DNA of 60,154 bases from Pseudomonadota bacterium (GTDB lineage Bacteria; Pseudomonadota; Alphaproteobacteria; Rhizobiales; Beijerinckiaceae). The position numbers were made by a program, and so were the translations under genes. Every line of letters starts with the position of its first letter. Position 1 is the stretch's first letter. The DNA lies in the NCBI GenBank assembly GCA_023386155.1, contig JAEWKH010000137.1, positions 1 to 60,154 of the forward strand. The letters are read 5' to 3'. The notes beneath the pieces are model-generated. The model saw nothing but the letters and a program-made list of their open reading frames with translations, was not told the origin of the DNA and ran no database searches. Shown here one piece after another: positions 25,775 to 33,915 of the stretch.

Positions 25775-27838
25775 ATGACACTGACGAGGCGTCTGCTTCT
25801 TCTGGCCTTGATCTCGGTTCTGCCCGCGATCGTGATCTGGACCTATACGGAAGTCTCCCTGCGTCGCGCCCGGGAAGCCGAGGTGAACGATATCGCGATC
25901 AGGCAGGCCCAGCTCGTAGGCGCGGAACTCGAAAGGGTCTTCGATGGCATCCACAGCCTCCTGCTCGCCGTGGACGAAACGCCGTCCATCCGATCCTTCG
26001 ACACGGCCGCCTGCAGCCCCTACCTGAAGGCCATTCAGGAGAAGGTTCCCTACATCCTGTCCTTCGTGGCGATGGACATCAGCGGGCATATCCGCTGCCG
26101 CCCGCTTGGAACCACCGACATGCAGCACTTTTTCGCCGACCGCACCTATTTCCATGAAGCCCTGTCCAAGCTGGGCCTTGTCGTTGGGGAATATACGCCC
26201 GTCTTCGAGGAAGGCGGGCTCGAACCCCGTCCCGTGCTTCCCCTCGCCCTGCCGATCTGGAACGACAGGGGCGACGTGGTCGGCGTGCTGGCGGCCGCCC
26301 TCGATCTGGCATGGCTGAATCAGAAAGTGAGGGAGCGTACCGTGCCCGAGAACGGCTCGGTGACGATCGCCGACCGGAGAGGCATCGTGATCGTCCAGCA
26401 TCCTCAGACGGAGCGCATGCTCGGGAAGCTGCTTCCTCGGGAATACGAGGCCCAGGCCAGGGCAAAGACGATGGGGACGGCGGAAATCGTCAGCGCCGAC
26501 GGCCTCAAGCGAATCGTGGGCTACATCCCCATCTCCACTCCGCCGAGGGACATCTACATCAGTGTGGGCCTGTCCACGAAGGCCGCCTTCGCGTCCATCA
26601 ACCAGGCGGCGAGACGCGGCTTCATGCTGATCGCGGCGGCGCTCGTCCTGGCCCTGTCCCTGTCCGCCCTGCTCAGTCGCGCCTTCATCACGAGGCCGTT
26701 CGAAATCGTGACGAACGGCATCCGCGCCTGGCGCCGGGGCGACTATCAGGCGCGCATCGACCTTCCGGGGAAGTCCGGCGAGTTCGGTATCCTGGCGCGG
26801 GCCTTCAACGACCTGATGGACGACGTGGCCGAGCGCCAGAAGGCGCTTCAGGCCAGCGAGGAACGTGCGCGCCTGGCCCTGGAAGCAGGGCATATGGGGA
26901 CCTGGTGGTACGATCCGACCAAGAACGTCGGCGGCTGGTCCAGCCAAGCGATGGCAATGCTCGGGTACCCCCATGCCGACGAGATCATGGACCACCAACA
27001 TTGGCTGGAGATTCTCCATCCCGAGGATCTGGACCGTGTCATCCAGAGATGGCGCGACTCCGTGCAGAACCAGGGAGACTACCAGGACGAATACCGCATC
27101 CGGCTCCCCAGCGGAGGCATCCGGTGGATCAACTCCAGGGGCCGGGTTTTCTTCGACATCCAAAAAAGGCCAGTCTACTTCATCGGCATTTTCCAGGACA
27201 TCACGGAGCAGAAGCACGCGGAGGAGCAGCAGCGCTTCTTCCTCGACGAACTGAACCATCGGGTGAAGAACACGCTGACGACCGTTCAGTCCATCGCCTC
27301 GCAGACCTTGCGCACGACGGAGAGCCCGGCACAGTTCAAGGAGGCTTTCGAGGGCCGCCTGCTCGCCCTCTCGAAGACGCACAACCTCCTGACCCGGAAA
27401 TCCTGGCGCGAGGCGGAGCTGCGCGACGTAGCGGAGCAGGAACTGGCGCCCTATCGCAAGCAGGGCGACGAACGGGTGAAGCTGGACGGGCCGAATGTCC
27501 GGCTCCCGGCGCGCTACGCCATCAATCTGGGCCTCGTGCTGCACGAACTGGTGACGAATGCTGCCAAGTACGGCGCGCTCTCGACCAATGCGGGACGTCT
27601 CGAAATGACCTGGAGCATCGTCGCGAGCGACGATCGCCCGGATCAGTTGCGCATCCGGTGGATCGAAAGCGGCGGCCCGCCCGTCGCGCCGCCGCATCGG
27701 CAGGGGTTCGGCTCGCGCCTGATCCGCCGCAGCATCGAGGGGGAGCTCGGCGGCTACATGGTGCTCAATTTCGCGGAAGGCGGCGTCGCCTACGACATTT
27801 CCGTGCCGCTCTCTCACACAGCTAGCGCAGCAGCATAG
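25775..27838 (+). CDS. Cache-HAMP-PAS HWE-type sensor histidine kinase
   Basis: A 687-residue membrane sensor kinase. Transmembrane helix 1 is at about 6-25. A periplasmic double-Cache-like domain (about 30-285) follows, with a PYILSFVAMDISGHIRCRPLG-like core, then transmembrane helix 2 (about 287-308), HAMP (308-362) and PAS (about 368-480). The HisKA_2/HWE catalytic region has its phospho-acceptor His495 in LDELNHRVKNTLTT. The ATPase part has the family N-box HELVTNAAKYGAL and the QGFGSRLIRRS lid. HWE kinases are characteristic of alphaproteobacteria and often feed the general stress response or non-standard outputs. No response regulator is adjacent, so it is an orphan. Its 3' end overlaps the convergent aldehyde dehydrogenase gene by 17 bases. 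Confidence 0.92.
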   Translation: MTLTRRLLLLALISVLPAIVIWTYTEVSLRRAREAEVNDIAIRQAQLVGAELERVFDGIHSLLLAVDETPSIRSFDTAACSPYLKAIQEKVPYILSFVAMDISGHIRCRPLGTTDMQHFFADRTYFHEALSKLGLVVGEYTPVFEEGGLEPRPVLPLALPIWNDRGDVVGVLAAALDLAWLNQKVRERTVPENGSVTIADRRGIVIVQHPQTERMLGKLLPREYEAQARAKTMGTAEIVSADGLKRIVGYIPISTPPRDIYISVGLSTKAAFASINQAARRGFMLIAAALVLALSLSALLSRAFITRPFEIVTNGIRAWRRGDYQARIDLPGKSGEFGILARAFNDLMDDVAERQKALQASEERARLALEAGHMGTWWYDPTKNVGGWSSQAMAMLGYPHADEIMDHQHWLEILHPEDLDRVIQRWRDSVQNQGDYQDEYRIRLPSGGIRWINSRGRVFFDIQKRPVYFIGIFQDITEQKHAEEQQRFFLDELNHRVKNTLTTVQSIASQTLRTTESPAQFKEAFEGRLLALSKTHNLLTRKSWREAELRDVAEQELAPYRKQGDERVKLDGPNVRLPARYAINLGLVLHELVTNAAKYGALSTNAGRLEMTWSIVASDDRPDQLRIRWIESGGPPVAPPHRQGFGSRLIRRSIEGELGGYMVLNFAEGGVAYDISVPLSHTASAAA

Positions 27839-29249
27839 ACAACAGGCGGTTCATGCGGCCGCCATAGGGCGGCTTCGTGATGCCGGCTCCGTTGAGCCGG
27901 GCCTGGTGGAAAACGGACTTTGCATGGCTGAAGGTCCGGAAGCCCGCCTCTCCGTGATAGGATCCCATGCCGCTTGGCCCCACGCCGCCGAAGGGCAGTT
28001 CCTCCTGGACGCAATGGAGAAGCGTATCGTTGACGGCGACGCCGCCCGACACGGTTTTCGCGAGAACGCGGTCGACGGTCTTCCGATCGTGGCTGAACAC
28101 GTAGAGGGCCAGGGGATGCGGACGGGCCGCAATGAAGCGGCAAGCCTCCTCGACCTCGTCATAGGCAATGACGGGGAGCACGGGGCCGAAGATCTCCTCA
28201 TTCATGACGAGGGCCTGATCCGGCACATCGGTCACGATGACGGGGGCAATCTTCCGCTGCATGGGATCGAGTGCCTCATGGGCAGGATTGATCTCCTGCA
28301 CGCAGGCCCCGCGCTCCCGCGCATCCTCGACGAGATGACGGATGCGCTCGTAGTGCCGCTCGCTCACAATGGCGGTGTAATCGGGATTGGCCGCGAGCGT
28401 CGGGTAGAGCCGCGCCACCGCATCCCGGAACGCCGTCACGAAGGCCTCCTTCCTCTCCCGCGGAACGAGCGCGTAATCCGGCGCGATGCAGGTCTGTCCC
28501 GCATTGAACAGCTTGCCCACGGCGATGCGTTCTGCCGCCTTCTCGATGGGATGATCGGCCGTCACGAGCGCGGGTGATTTTCCTCCGAGCTCCAGCGTCA
28601 CCGGCACGAGATTCTCCGCGGCTGCCTGCATGACCTGACGCCCGACCGAGGTCGAGCCGGTGAAGAACAGGTGATCGAAGGCCAGGCGGGCGAAGGCCTT
28701 CGCCACGTCCGGGCCGCCCTGCACCACCGCGACTTCGGTCGGATCGAACACCTCGCCGATCAGCTGCTCCAGCAGCGCGGATGTGCGTGAGGTGATCTCG
28801 GACGGCTTGATCATGACCCGGTTCCCTGCCGCCAGCGCTCCGGCGAGCGGAGAGAGCGTGAGCTGGACCGGGTAGTTCCACGGACTGACGATCCCCACGA
28901 CGCCGAGAGGCTGATAGAGGACGCGCCCCCGGCCGGGCTGGAACATCCATGCGATCGGCCGCCGCTGCGGCTTCATCCAGGTACGGAAATGCTTTTGCGC
29001 ATGGCGCAAGGCGGCCACGACGGCATAGACGTCGGCGAGCTTCGTCTCGTGAAAGGAGCGATGCCCGAAATCGGCCGCGACGGCTTTCGCGACATCGTCC
29101 GCATGGCGGATGAGCCCCCCCGCGAGTGCTCCCAGGCATTCGTCTCTCCGCTCGGGCGCGAGCGGCCCGTGCTCGGCCAGGGCGGCGCGCTGCGCGCTCA
29201 GGCAGGCCCTCAGCCTGTCTCGCGCCGGATCGGGAACGGCATCGTGCAC
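27822..29249 (-). CDS. Coniferyl-aldehyde-type aldehyde dehydrogenase
   Basis: A 475-residue NAD(P)-dependent aldehyde dehydrogenase most like coniferyl aldehyde dehydrogenases (CalB type). It has the catalytic Cys in NAGQTCIAPDYALVP, the general-base Glu in VTLELGGKSPALV, and IVSPWNYPVQLTLSPLAGAL for cofactor binding. The C-terminal GGRMNRLLSMLLR tail resembles class-3, membrane-associated enzymes. The likely substrate is an aromatic or fatty aldehyde; the exact one is unknown. It is transcribed alone, convergent with the kinase gene. The ATG is followed closely by sequence matching the family start. Confidence 0.88.
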   Translation of the reverse strand: MHDAVPDPARDRLRACLSAQRAALAEHGPLAPERRDECLGALAGGLIRHADDVAKAVAADFGHRSFHETKLADVYAVVAALRHAQKHFRTWMKPQRRPIAWMFQPGRGRVLYQPLGVVGIVSPWNYPVQLTLSPLAGALAAGNRVMIKPSEITSRTSALLEQLIGEVFDPTEVAVVQGGPDVAKAFARLAFDHLFFTGSTSVGRQVMQAAAENLVPVTLELGGKSPALVTADHPIEKAAERIAVGKLFNAGQTCIAPDYALVPRERKEAFVTAFRDAVARLYPTLAANPDYTAIVSERHYERIRHLVEDARERGACVQEINPAHEALDPMQRKIAPVIVTDVPDQALVMNEEIFGPVLPVIAYDEVEEACRFIAARPHPLALYVFSHDRKTVDRVLAKTVSGGVAVNDTLLHCVQEELPFGGVGPSGMGSYHGEAGFRTFSHAKSVFHQARLNGAGITKPPYGGRMNRLLSMLLR

Positions 29250-29376
29250 GTCGTCAGGTCTCCGTCTGATGAACGTGATGATATGGCGGAGGCGAGACCT
29301 TTCTCAACACGGCGTCGGGCAAGACGGATTGACGAAGCGGCAGAGATCGCAAGGATGGGCCGTCGTTATCAGGAGC

Positions 29377-30993
29377 ATGATATTGAGCGGCCCCTCCCCT
29401 GTGCTGTCGATCGAAAACCTCTCCGTCGGCCTTCCTGCGCTGGCCGACCGCCAGCACGCGATCAGGAACCTGTCGCTTTCCATCGCACCGGGCGAGACGC
29501 TCTGCGTCGTGGGCGAATCCGGCTCCGGCAAGTCGATGACCGCCATGGCGACCATCGGGCTCCTGCCTGCGGGCGTCGGGATCCTGTCCGGCGCAATCAG
29601 GCTCGGGGACCGGGATCTCCTGGCCCTCGACGAGGCGGGCTGGTGCGACCTGCGCGGCCGGGAGGTCGGCACCGTCTTCCAGGAGCCGATGACCTCGCTC
29701 AACCCCGTGATGCGGGTGGCGGACCAGATCGCGGAGACCTTCCGCGCCCATGGCCTGCTCACCCCCGCCGAGCGCGGGCGCCGGGTGCTCGACCTCCTCG
29801 CCGAGGTCAACCTGCCCAATCCTGAGCTGATCGCGAAGGCCTATCCGCACGAGCTCTCCGGCGGCCAGCGCCAGCGGGTGATGATCGCCATGGCGCTCGC
29901 CCTGGAGCCCAAGCTCCTCATCGCCGACGAGCCGACCACGGCCCTCGACGTGACCACCCAGGCCCAGGTCCTGAAGCTGATCGACAACCTGCGCCGCAAG
30001 AAGGGCACGGCGGTGCTGTTCATCACCCATGATTTCGGCGTGGTGGCCGAGATCGCCGACCGGGTCGCCGTGCTTCAGCAGGGAGAACTCGTCGAAGAGG
30101 GAACCGCCGAGGAGGTGCTGACCCGCCCGCAGCACCCGTATACCAAGCGCCTCCTGGCAGCGGTGCCCTCCCTGACCCCGCCTGCCCCGAAGCCCCTCGC
30201 CGGACAGCCCATCACCCTGAAGGTCGATTCCCTGACCAAGGCCTATGGCGGGCGCGGCTTCTTCCGCAAAAGTCGCGAGGTCCAGGCGGCCAGCGCGGTG
30301 AGCTTCGACATCAGGCGCGGCGAGACCCTCGGGCTCGTGGGCGAATCCGGCTCCGGCAAATCCACCGTGGGACGCTGCGTGCTCCGCCTGATCGAGCCGG
30401 ACGGCGGCGCCATCGAGATCGGGGACCTGAACTTCAGCGCCCTGTCCCAGCGCGACCTGCGCCCGCACCGGCGGAAGATCCAGATGGTGTTCCAGGACCC
30501 CTTCGCCTCCCTCAACCCGCGACGCACCGTCGGGCGCATCATCGCCGAGGGCCCGATCACCCAGGGGGAGGATCCGGCGAAGGCGCTCGACGACGCCCGG
30601 ATTCTCCTGGAGAAGGTCGGCCTGCCCGCCCAGGCCATCGAGCGCTATCCGCACGAGTTCTCCGGGGGCCAGCGCCAGCGCATCGGCATCGCCCGGGCGC
30701 TCGCCATGAGGCCCGCCGTGCTGGTGGCCGACGAGGCCGTCTCGGCCCTCGACGTGTCGGTCCAGGCCGAGATCCTCAAGCTGATCAGGGGGCTTCAGGA
30801 AGAGCTGGGCCTTGCCATCCTCTTCATCACCCACGATCTGCGGGTTGCCGCCCAGATCTGCGACCGCGTGGCAGTTATGCAAAAAGGGCGGATTGTGGAA
30901 ATGGCGGAAACCGCGCAACTCTTCGCGCATCCGCGGGACGCGTATACGCGTCAGCTCCTGGCCGCCGTGCCGGGCATGAACAAGATGATTTAG
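29377..30993 (+). CDS. Dipeptide/oligopeptide-type ABC transporter, fused double ATPase
   Basis: A 538-residue protein carrying two peptide-transporter ATPase domains in one chain (DppD-DppF or GsiA type). Each has a Walker A GESGSGKS, signatures LSGGQRQRV and FSGGQRQRI, Walker B IADEPTTALDV and VADEAVSALDV, and an H-loop ITHD. The C-terminal extension after the first domain (RPQHPYTKRLLAAVPSL) and its repeat at the end are hallmarks of the family. It should power the binding protein and permeases at 33916-37763, from which it is separated by ALDH, SDR and DUF2218 genes. The ATG at 29377 is close to AGGAG; the TTG six bases later is better spaced. Confidence 0.92.
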   Translation: MILSGPSPVLSIENLSVGLPALADRQHAIRNLSLSIAPGETLCVVGESGSGKSMTAMATIGLLPAGVGILSGAIRLGDRDLLALDEAGWCDLRGREVGTVFQEPMTSLNPVMRVADQIAETFRAHGLLTPAERGRRVLDLLAEVNLPNPELIAKAYPHELSGGQRQRVMIAMALALEPKLLIADEPTTALDVTTQAQVLKLIDNLRRKKGTAVLFITHDFGVVAEIADRVAVLQQGELVEEGTAEEVLTRPQHPYTKRLLAAVPSLTPPAPKPLAGQPITLKVDSLTKAYGGRGFFRKSREVQAASAVSFDIRRGETLGLVGESGSGKSTVGRCVLRLIEPDGGAIEIGDLNFSALSQRDLRPHRRKIQMVFQDPFASLNPRRTVGRIIAEGPITQGEDPAKALDDARILLEKVGLPAQAIERYPHEFSGGQRQRIGIARALAMRPAVLVADEAVSALDVSVQAEILKLIRGLQEELGLAILFITHDLRVAAQICDRVAVMQKGRIVEMAETAQLFAHPRDAYTRQLLAAVPGMNKMI

Positions 30994-31006
30994 GGAGACG
31001 TTATCC

Positions 31007-32479
31007 GTGAACGATCAGGTCAGCGCGACGCTCGCGCCCAACATGGTGTTCCAGAATCTCATCGGCGGACAGGAGCGTCCGGCTTCGGACGGCATGACCC
31101 TCGACGTGCTCTCGCCGATCGACGGCTCGCTCCTCGCCCGGATCGCCTCCGGCACGGCCCAGGATATCGACGAGGCCGTGAAGGCCGCCCGCGCCGCCTT
31201 CGAGGGCCCCTGGGGCAAGCTGACGGCGACTGAGCGCGGGCGCCTGCTGATGAAGCTCGCGGCCGCCGTCGAAGCCCATGCGGACGAGCTCGCCATCCTG
31301 GAGAGCCGCGACAACGGCAAGCCCCTGCGCCAGTCGCGCGCCGACGCCATCGCGCTCGCCCGCTATTTCGAATTCTACGGCAGCGCCGCCGACAAGCTGC
31401 ACGGCGACGTGATCCCCTACCTCACCACCCATTTCATCGGTGTCGAGCGGGTGCCGCACGGGGTGACCGGGCATATCGTACCCTGGAACTACCCGATGCA
31501 GATCTTCGGCCGCTCGGTAGGCGCGGCGCTCGCCGCCGGCAACGCCACCGTGGTGAAGCCTGCGGAAGACGCCTCGCTGACGATCCTGCGCGTCTCCGCG
31601 CTTGCCCGCGAGGTCGGCTTCCCGGATGGCGCGCTCAACGTCGTGACGGGCCTCGGCCGCACGGCCGGCGCGGCGCTCGCAGCGCATCCCGGCATCGATT
31701 TTCTCTCGTTCACCGGAAGCCCCGAAACCGGCACCGCCGTGCAGACGGCGGCGGCCCAGAACCATGTGGGCGTCACCCTCGAACTCGGCGGCAAGTCGGC
31801 CCAAATCGTCTTCGACGATGCCGATCTCGAGCGCGCCCTGCCGACCCTCGTCAACGCCATCATCCAGAATGGCGGCCAGACCTGCTCGGCGGGCAGCCGC
31901 CTTCTGATCCAGCGCGGCATCTTCCAGGACGTGGTCGATGCGGTGGCCGAACGCTTCAAGACGCTTCGCGCCGGACATCCCGAGCATGAGCCCGATCTCG
32001 GGCCGATGATCAACCAGGCCCAGCAGCGCCGCGTCCTCGGCTATCTGGAACGGGGCCGCAACGAGGGGCTCAGCATCATCGGGGAAGGCACGGTCGCGCT
32101 CGATGCGCCCGCCGGCGGCTATTACGTCGCCCCCGCCTTCCTGGCCCCGGTGCCGCACGGGAGCATCCTGTCCCAGGAGGAGGTCTTCGGCCCGGTCCTG
32201 GTGGCGACGCCCTTCGACGACGAGGCGGAAGCGATCCGGCTGGCGAACGGCACGCCCTATGGGCTCGCCGCGGGCGTGTGGACCCGCGATGCCATGCGCT
32301 CGACCCGCGTCGCGCGCTCCATGCGCGTGGGCCAGGTCTTCGTGAACTGCTACGGCGCCGGCGGCGGCATCGAGCTGCCCTTCGGCGGCTTCGGCCGCTC
32401 GGGCCACGGGCGCGAGAAGGGCTTCGAGGGCCTGGTCGAGTTCACGACGACGAAGACGCTCGTCATCGCGCACGGGTGA
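31007..32479 (+). CDS. Aldehyde dehydrogenase family protein
   Basis: A 490-residue NAD(P)-dependent aldehyde dehydrogenase of the betaine-aldehyde or gamma-aminobutyraldehyde type. Visible are the cofactor region IVPWNYPMQIFGRSVGAALA, the general-base Glu in VTLELGGKSAQIV, the catalytic Cys in QNGGQTCSAGSRLL, and the C-terminal GGFGRSGHGREKG. It begins at a GTG 13 bases after the double ATPase stop, with GGGAG upstream, so the two are almost surely co-transcribed. A substrate imported by the transporter and oxidised here is plausible. The substrate cannot be named. Confidence 0.92.
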   Translation: MNDQVSATLAPNMVFQNLIGGQERPASDGMTLDVLSPIDGSLLARIASGTAQDIDEAVKAARAAFEGPWGKLTATERGRLLMKLAAAVEAHADELAILESRDNGKPLRQSRADAIALARYFEFYGSAADKLHGDVIPYLTTHFIGVERVPHGVTGHIVPWNYPMQIFGRSVGAALAAGNATVVKPAEDASLTILRVSALAREVGFPDGALNVVTGLGRTAGAALAAHPGIDFLSFTGSPETGTAVQTAAAQNHVGVTLELGGKSAQIVFDDADLERALPTLVNAIIQNGGQTCSAGSRLLIQRGIFQDVVDAVAERFKTLRAGHPEHEPDLGPMINQAQQRRVLGYLERGRNEGLSIIGEGTVALDAPAGGYYVAPAFLAPVPHGSILSQEEVFGPVLVATPFDDEAEAIRLANGTPYGLAAGVWTRDAMRSTRVARSMRVGQVFVNCYGAGGGIELPFGGFGRSGHGREKGFEGLVEFTTTKTLVIAHG

Positions 32480-32498
32480 CAGACGTCAATAACTGACC

Positions 32499-32604
32499 CT
32501 CACCCTCAGGAGCCGCGGAGCGGCGTCTCGAAGGAGGGTCCAGAGAGCACTGGAAACGCCTCGCCCTTCGAGACGGATCGCTCACGCAATCCTCAGGGTG
32601 AGGC
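32499..32604. repeat. Dispersed palindromic repeat, family C
   Basis: Starts with CACCCTCAGGAGCCGCGGAG and ends with AATCCTCAGGGTGAGG. Arms GTCTCGAAGGAGGG and CCCTTCGAGAC pair, and the middle has CCAGAGAGCACTGG as in the copy at 18128. It separates the ALDH and SDR genes. Confidence 0.85.
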
Positions 32605-32641
32605 TCTGGACAAGCATGATCTCTAAAACAGGGGAAGAAGC

Positions 32642-33391
32642 ATGAATCGCCTTGAAGGCAAGGTGGCGCTGGTCACGGGCGCCGGCTCCGGTTTCGGCTT
32701 AGGCATTGCGGAAACCTTCGCCCGCGAGGGAGCGAAGGTCGCGATCATCGACATCAACGAGACCGCGGCCAAGGCCGCCGCGGAGAAGATCGGCTCGTCC
32801 GCCATCGGCCTCGCGGCCGACGTGTCGAAGGCCGCCGACGTGAACGCGGCCGTCGAGAAGACCGTTGCCGCCTTCGGCAAGCTCGACATCGTCGTCAACA
32901 ATGCAGGCATCAGCCACCGCAACCGGCCGATGCTGGAAGTGGAAGAGGACGAGTTCGACCGCGTCTTCGCCGTCAACGTGAAGTCGATCTACCTCTTCGC
33001 CAAGGCGGCCGTTCCGCTGATGCAGAAGCAAGGCGGCGGCGCGATCGTCAACGTCGGATCGACGGCCGGCCTGCGCCCGCGTCCGGGCCTCACCTGGTAC
33101 AACAGCACCAAGGGCGCCGTGCACACCATGACCAAGTCCATGGCTGTCGAGCTCGCCCCCAGCAAGATCCGCGTCTGCGCCCTTGCTCCGGTGGCCGGCG
33201 AGACCCCGCTGCTCGCCACCTTCATGGGCGAGGACACGCCGCAGAAGCGCGAGCTCTTCGTCAACTCGATCCCGCTCGGCCGCTTCTCCACCCCGCAGGA
33301 CATCGCCAACGCGGCGCTCTATCTCGCCTCGGATGAGGCCAGCATGATCACCGGCGTGGTGCTGGAGGTCGATGGCGGGCGGTGCATCTGA
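32642..33391 (+). CDS. SDR family oxidoreductase
   Basis: A 249-residue classical short-chain dehydrogenase/reductase. Its cofactor motif is TGAGSGFG at 12-19, with NNAGI at 86-90. Catalytic Ser140, Tyr153 and Lys157 lie in VGSTAGLRPRPGLTWYNSTKG, and the C-terminus ends VLEVDGGRCI. Asp37 at the end of the second strand suggests a preference for NAD(H). It resembles enzymes annotated as glucose 1-dehydrogenase or 3-oxoacyl reductase, but the substrate is undetermined. Its position after an aldehyde dehydrogenase and before peptide-type transporter genes suggests one catabolic unit. The Shine-Dalgarno GGGGAAGAAG is good. Confidence 0.92.
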   Translation: MNRLEGKVALVTGAGSGFGLGIAETFAREGAKVAIIDINETAAKAAAEKIGSSAIGLAADVSKAADVNAAVEKTVAAFGKLDIVVNNAGISHRNRPMLEVEEDEFDRVFAVNVKSIYLFAKAAVPLMQKQGGGAIVNVGSTAGLRPRPGLTWYNSTKGAVHTMTKSMAVELAPSKIRVCALAPVAGETPLLATFMGEDTPQKRELFVNSIPLGRFSTPQDIANAALYLASDEASMITGVVLEVDGGRCI

Positions 33392-33404
33392 CGCAATCTG
33401 CTGC

Positions 33405-33424
33405 CCCTCCCCTTGCGGGGTGGG
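33405..33424. repeat. GC-rich palindrome, family D
   Basis: CCCCTCCCCTTGCGGGGTGGG lies just after the SDR stop codon. It has the same core (CTCCCC-TTGC-GGGG) as the two copies flanking the DUF559 gene end at 35804-35962. Confidence 0.65.
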
Positions 33425-33434
33425 AAGAAGCGCG

Positions 33435-33722
33435 TCACCCCTTCGACCACGCGAAGGGAAGCGGGGCCTCCTTGAAGGCGAAACGGTCGAGATGGGAGGC
33501 GACGACGCCTTTCATCCGCTGGAGCGTCTCGTCGTCCTCGGCCTCCACGCGCACCGTCAGGGCCTCGGGATCCGCAGTCATGGTCGCGACGGCGGCCGGG
33601 AAGCGGACGGTTCCTTCGTTCTCCGAGAGCGTAACGTCGAGCTTGTGGCTCCAGTGCTTGCAGAGCTGCTGGAGGTATCGGGCGCCGTTCGCGGTGGGCA
33701 CCCGTGCGGTTTCACGAGCCAT
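33435..33722 (-). CDS. DUF2218 domain protein
   Basis: A 95-residue protein of the DUF2218 family, function unknown. The family signature is clear: ARVPTANGARYLQQLCKHWSHK at the N-terminus, then a GTVRFPAAVATM strand, and the closing VVASHLDRFAFKEAPLPFAW. Members are frequently found next to iron or siderophore genes, but none is present here. It is the only minus-strand gene inside the transporter region. The start at 33722 gives the family's short N-terminus; the ribosome site is weak. Confidence 0.85.
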   Translation of the reverse strand: MARETARVPTANGARYLQQLCKHWSHKLDVTLSENEGTVRFPAAVATMTADPEALTVRVEAEDDETLQRMKGVVASHLDRFAFKEAPLPFAWSKG

Positions 33723-33915
33723 GTCGAAGCCTTTCACTCCGCCAGGCGCCTTGATGGCCAGCACTGGCGGATCCGTTCATTTGCAATAGTTAGGCCCCGG
33801 TCACGCCGAAGTTAAGTGAAGAATCCGTAACGAGCATCTTCCATCCGGCGCGGTCCTGCGTAAGCTTAAGCCCACCGCGACCTGTCGCAGCCCGATACCG
33901 GATGGAGTTCCACCC

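Noticed and set aside
25598..27817. A 739-codon minus-strand frame over the histidine kinase
   Set aside because: The plus strand encodes complete Cache, HAMP, PAS and HWE domains; the antisense shows none.
29254..30930. A 558-codon minus-strand frame over the double ATPase gene
   Set aside because: Antisense shadow of an ABC ATPase gene; no motifs or ribosome site.
31001..32473. A 490-codon minus-strand frame over the aldehyde dehydrogenase
   Set aside because: The plus-strand product has all aldehyde dehydrogenase active-site motifs; the mirror frame has none.
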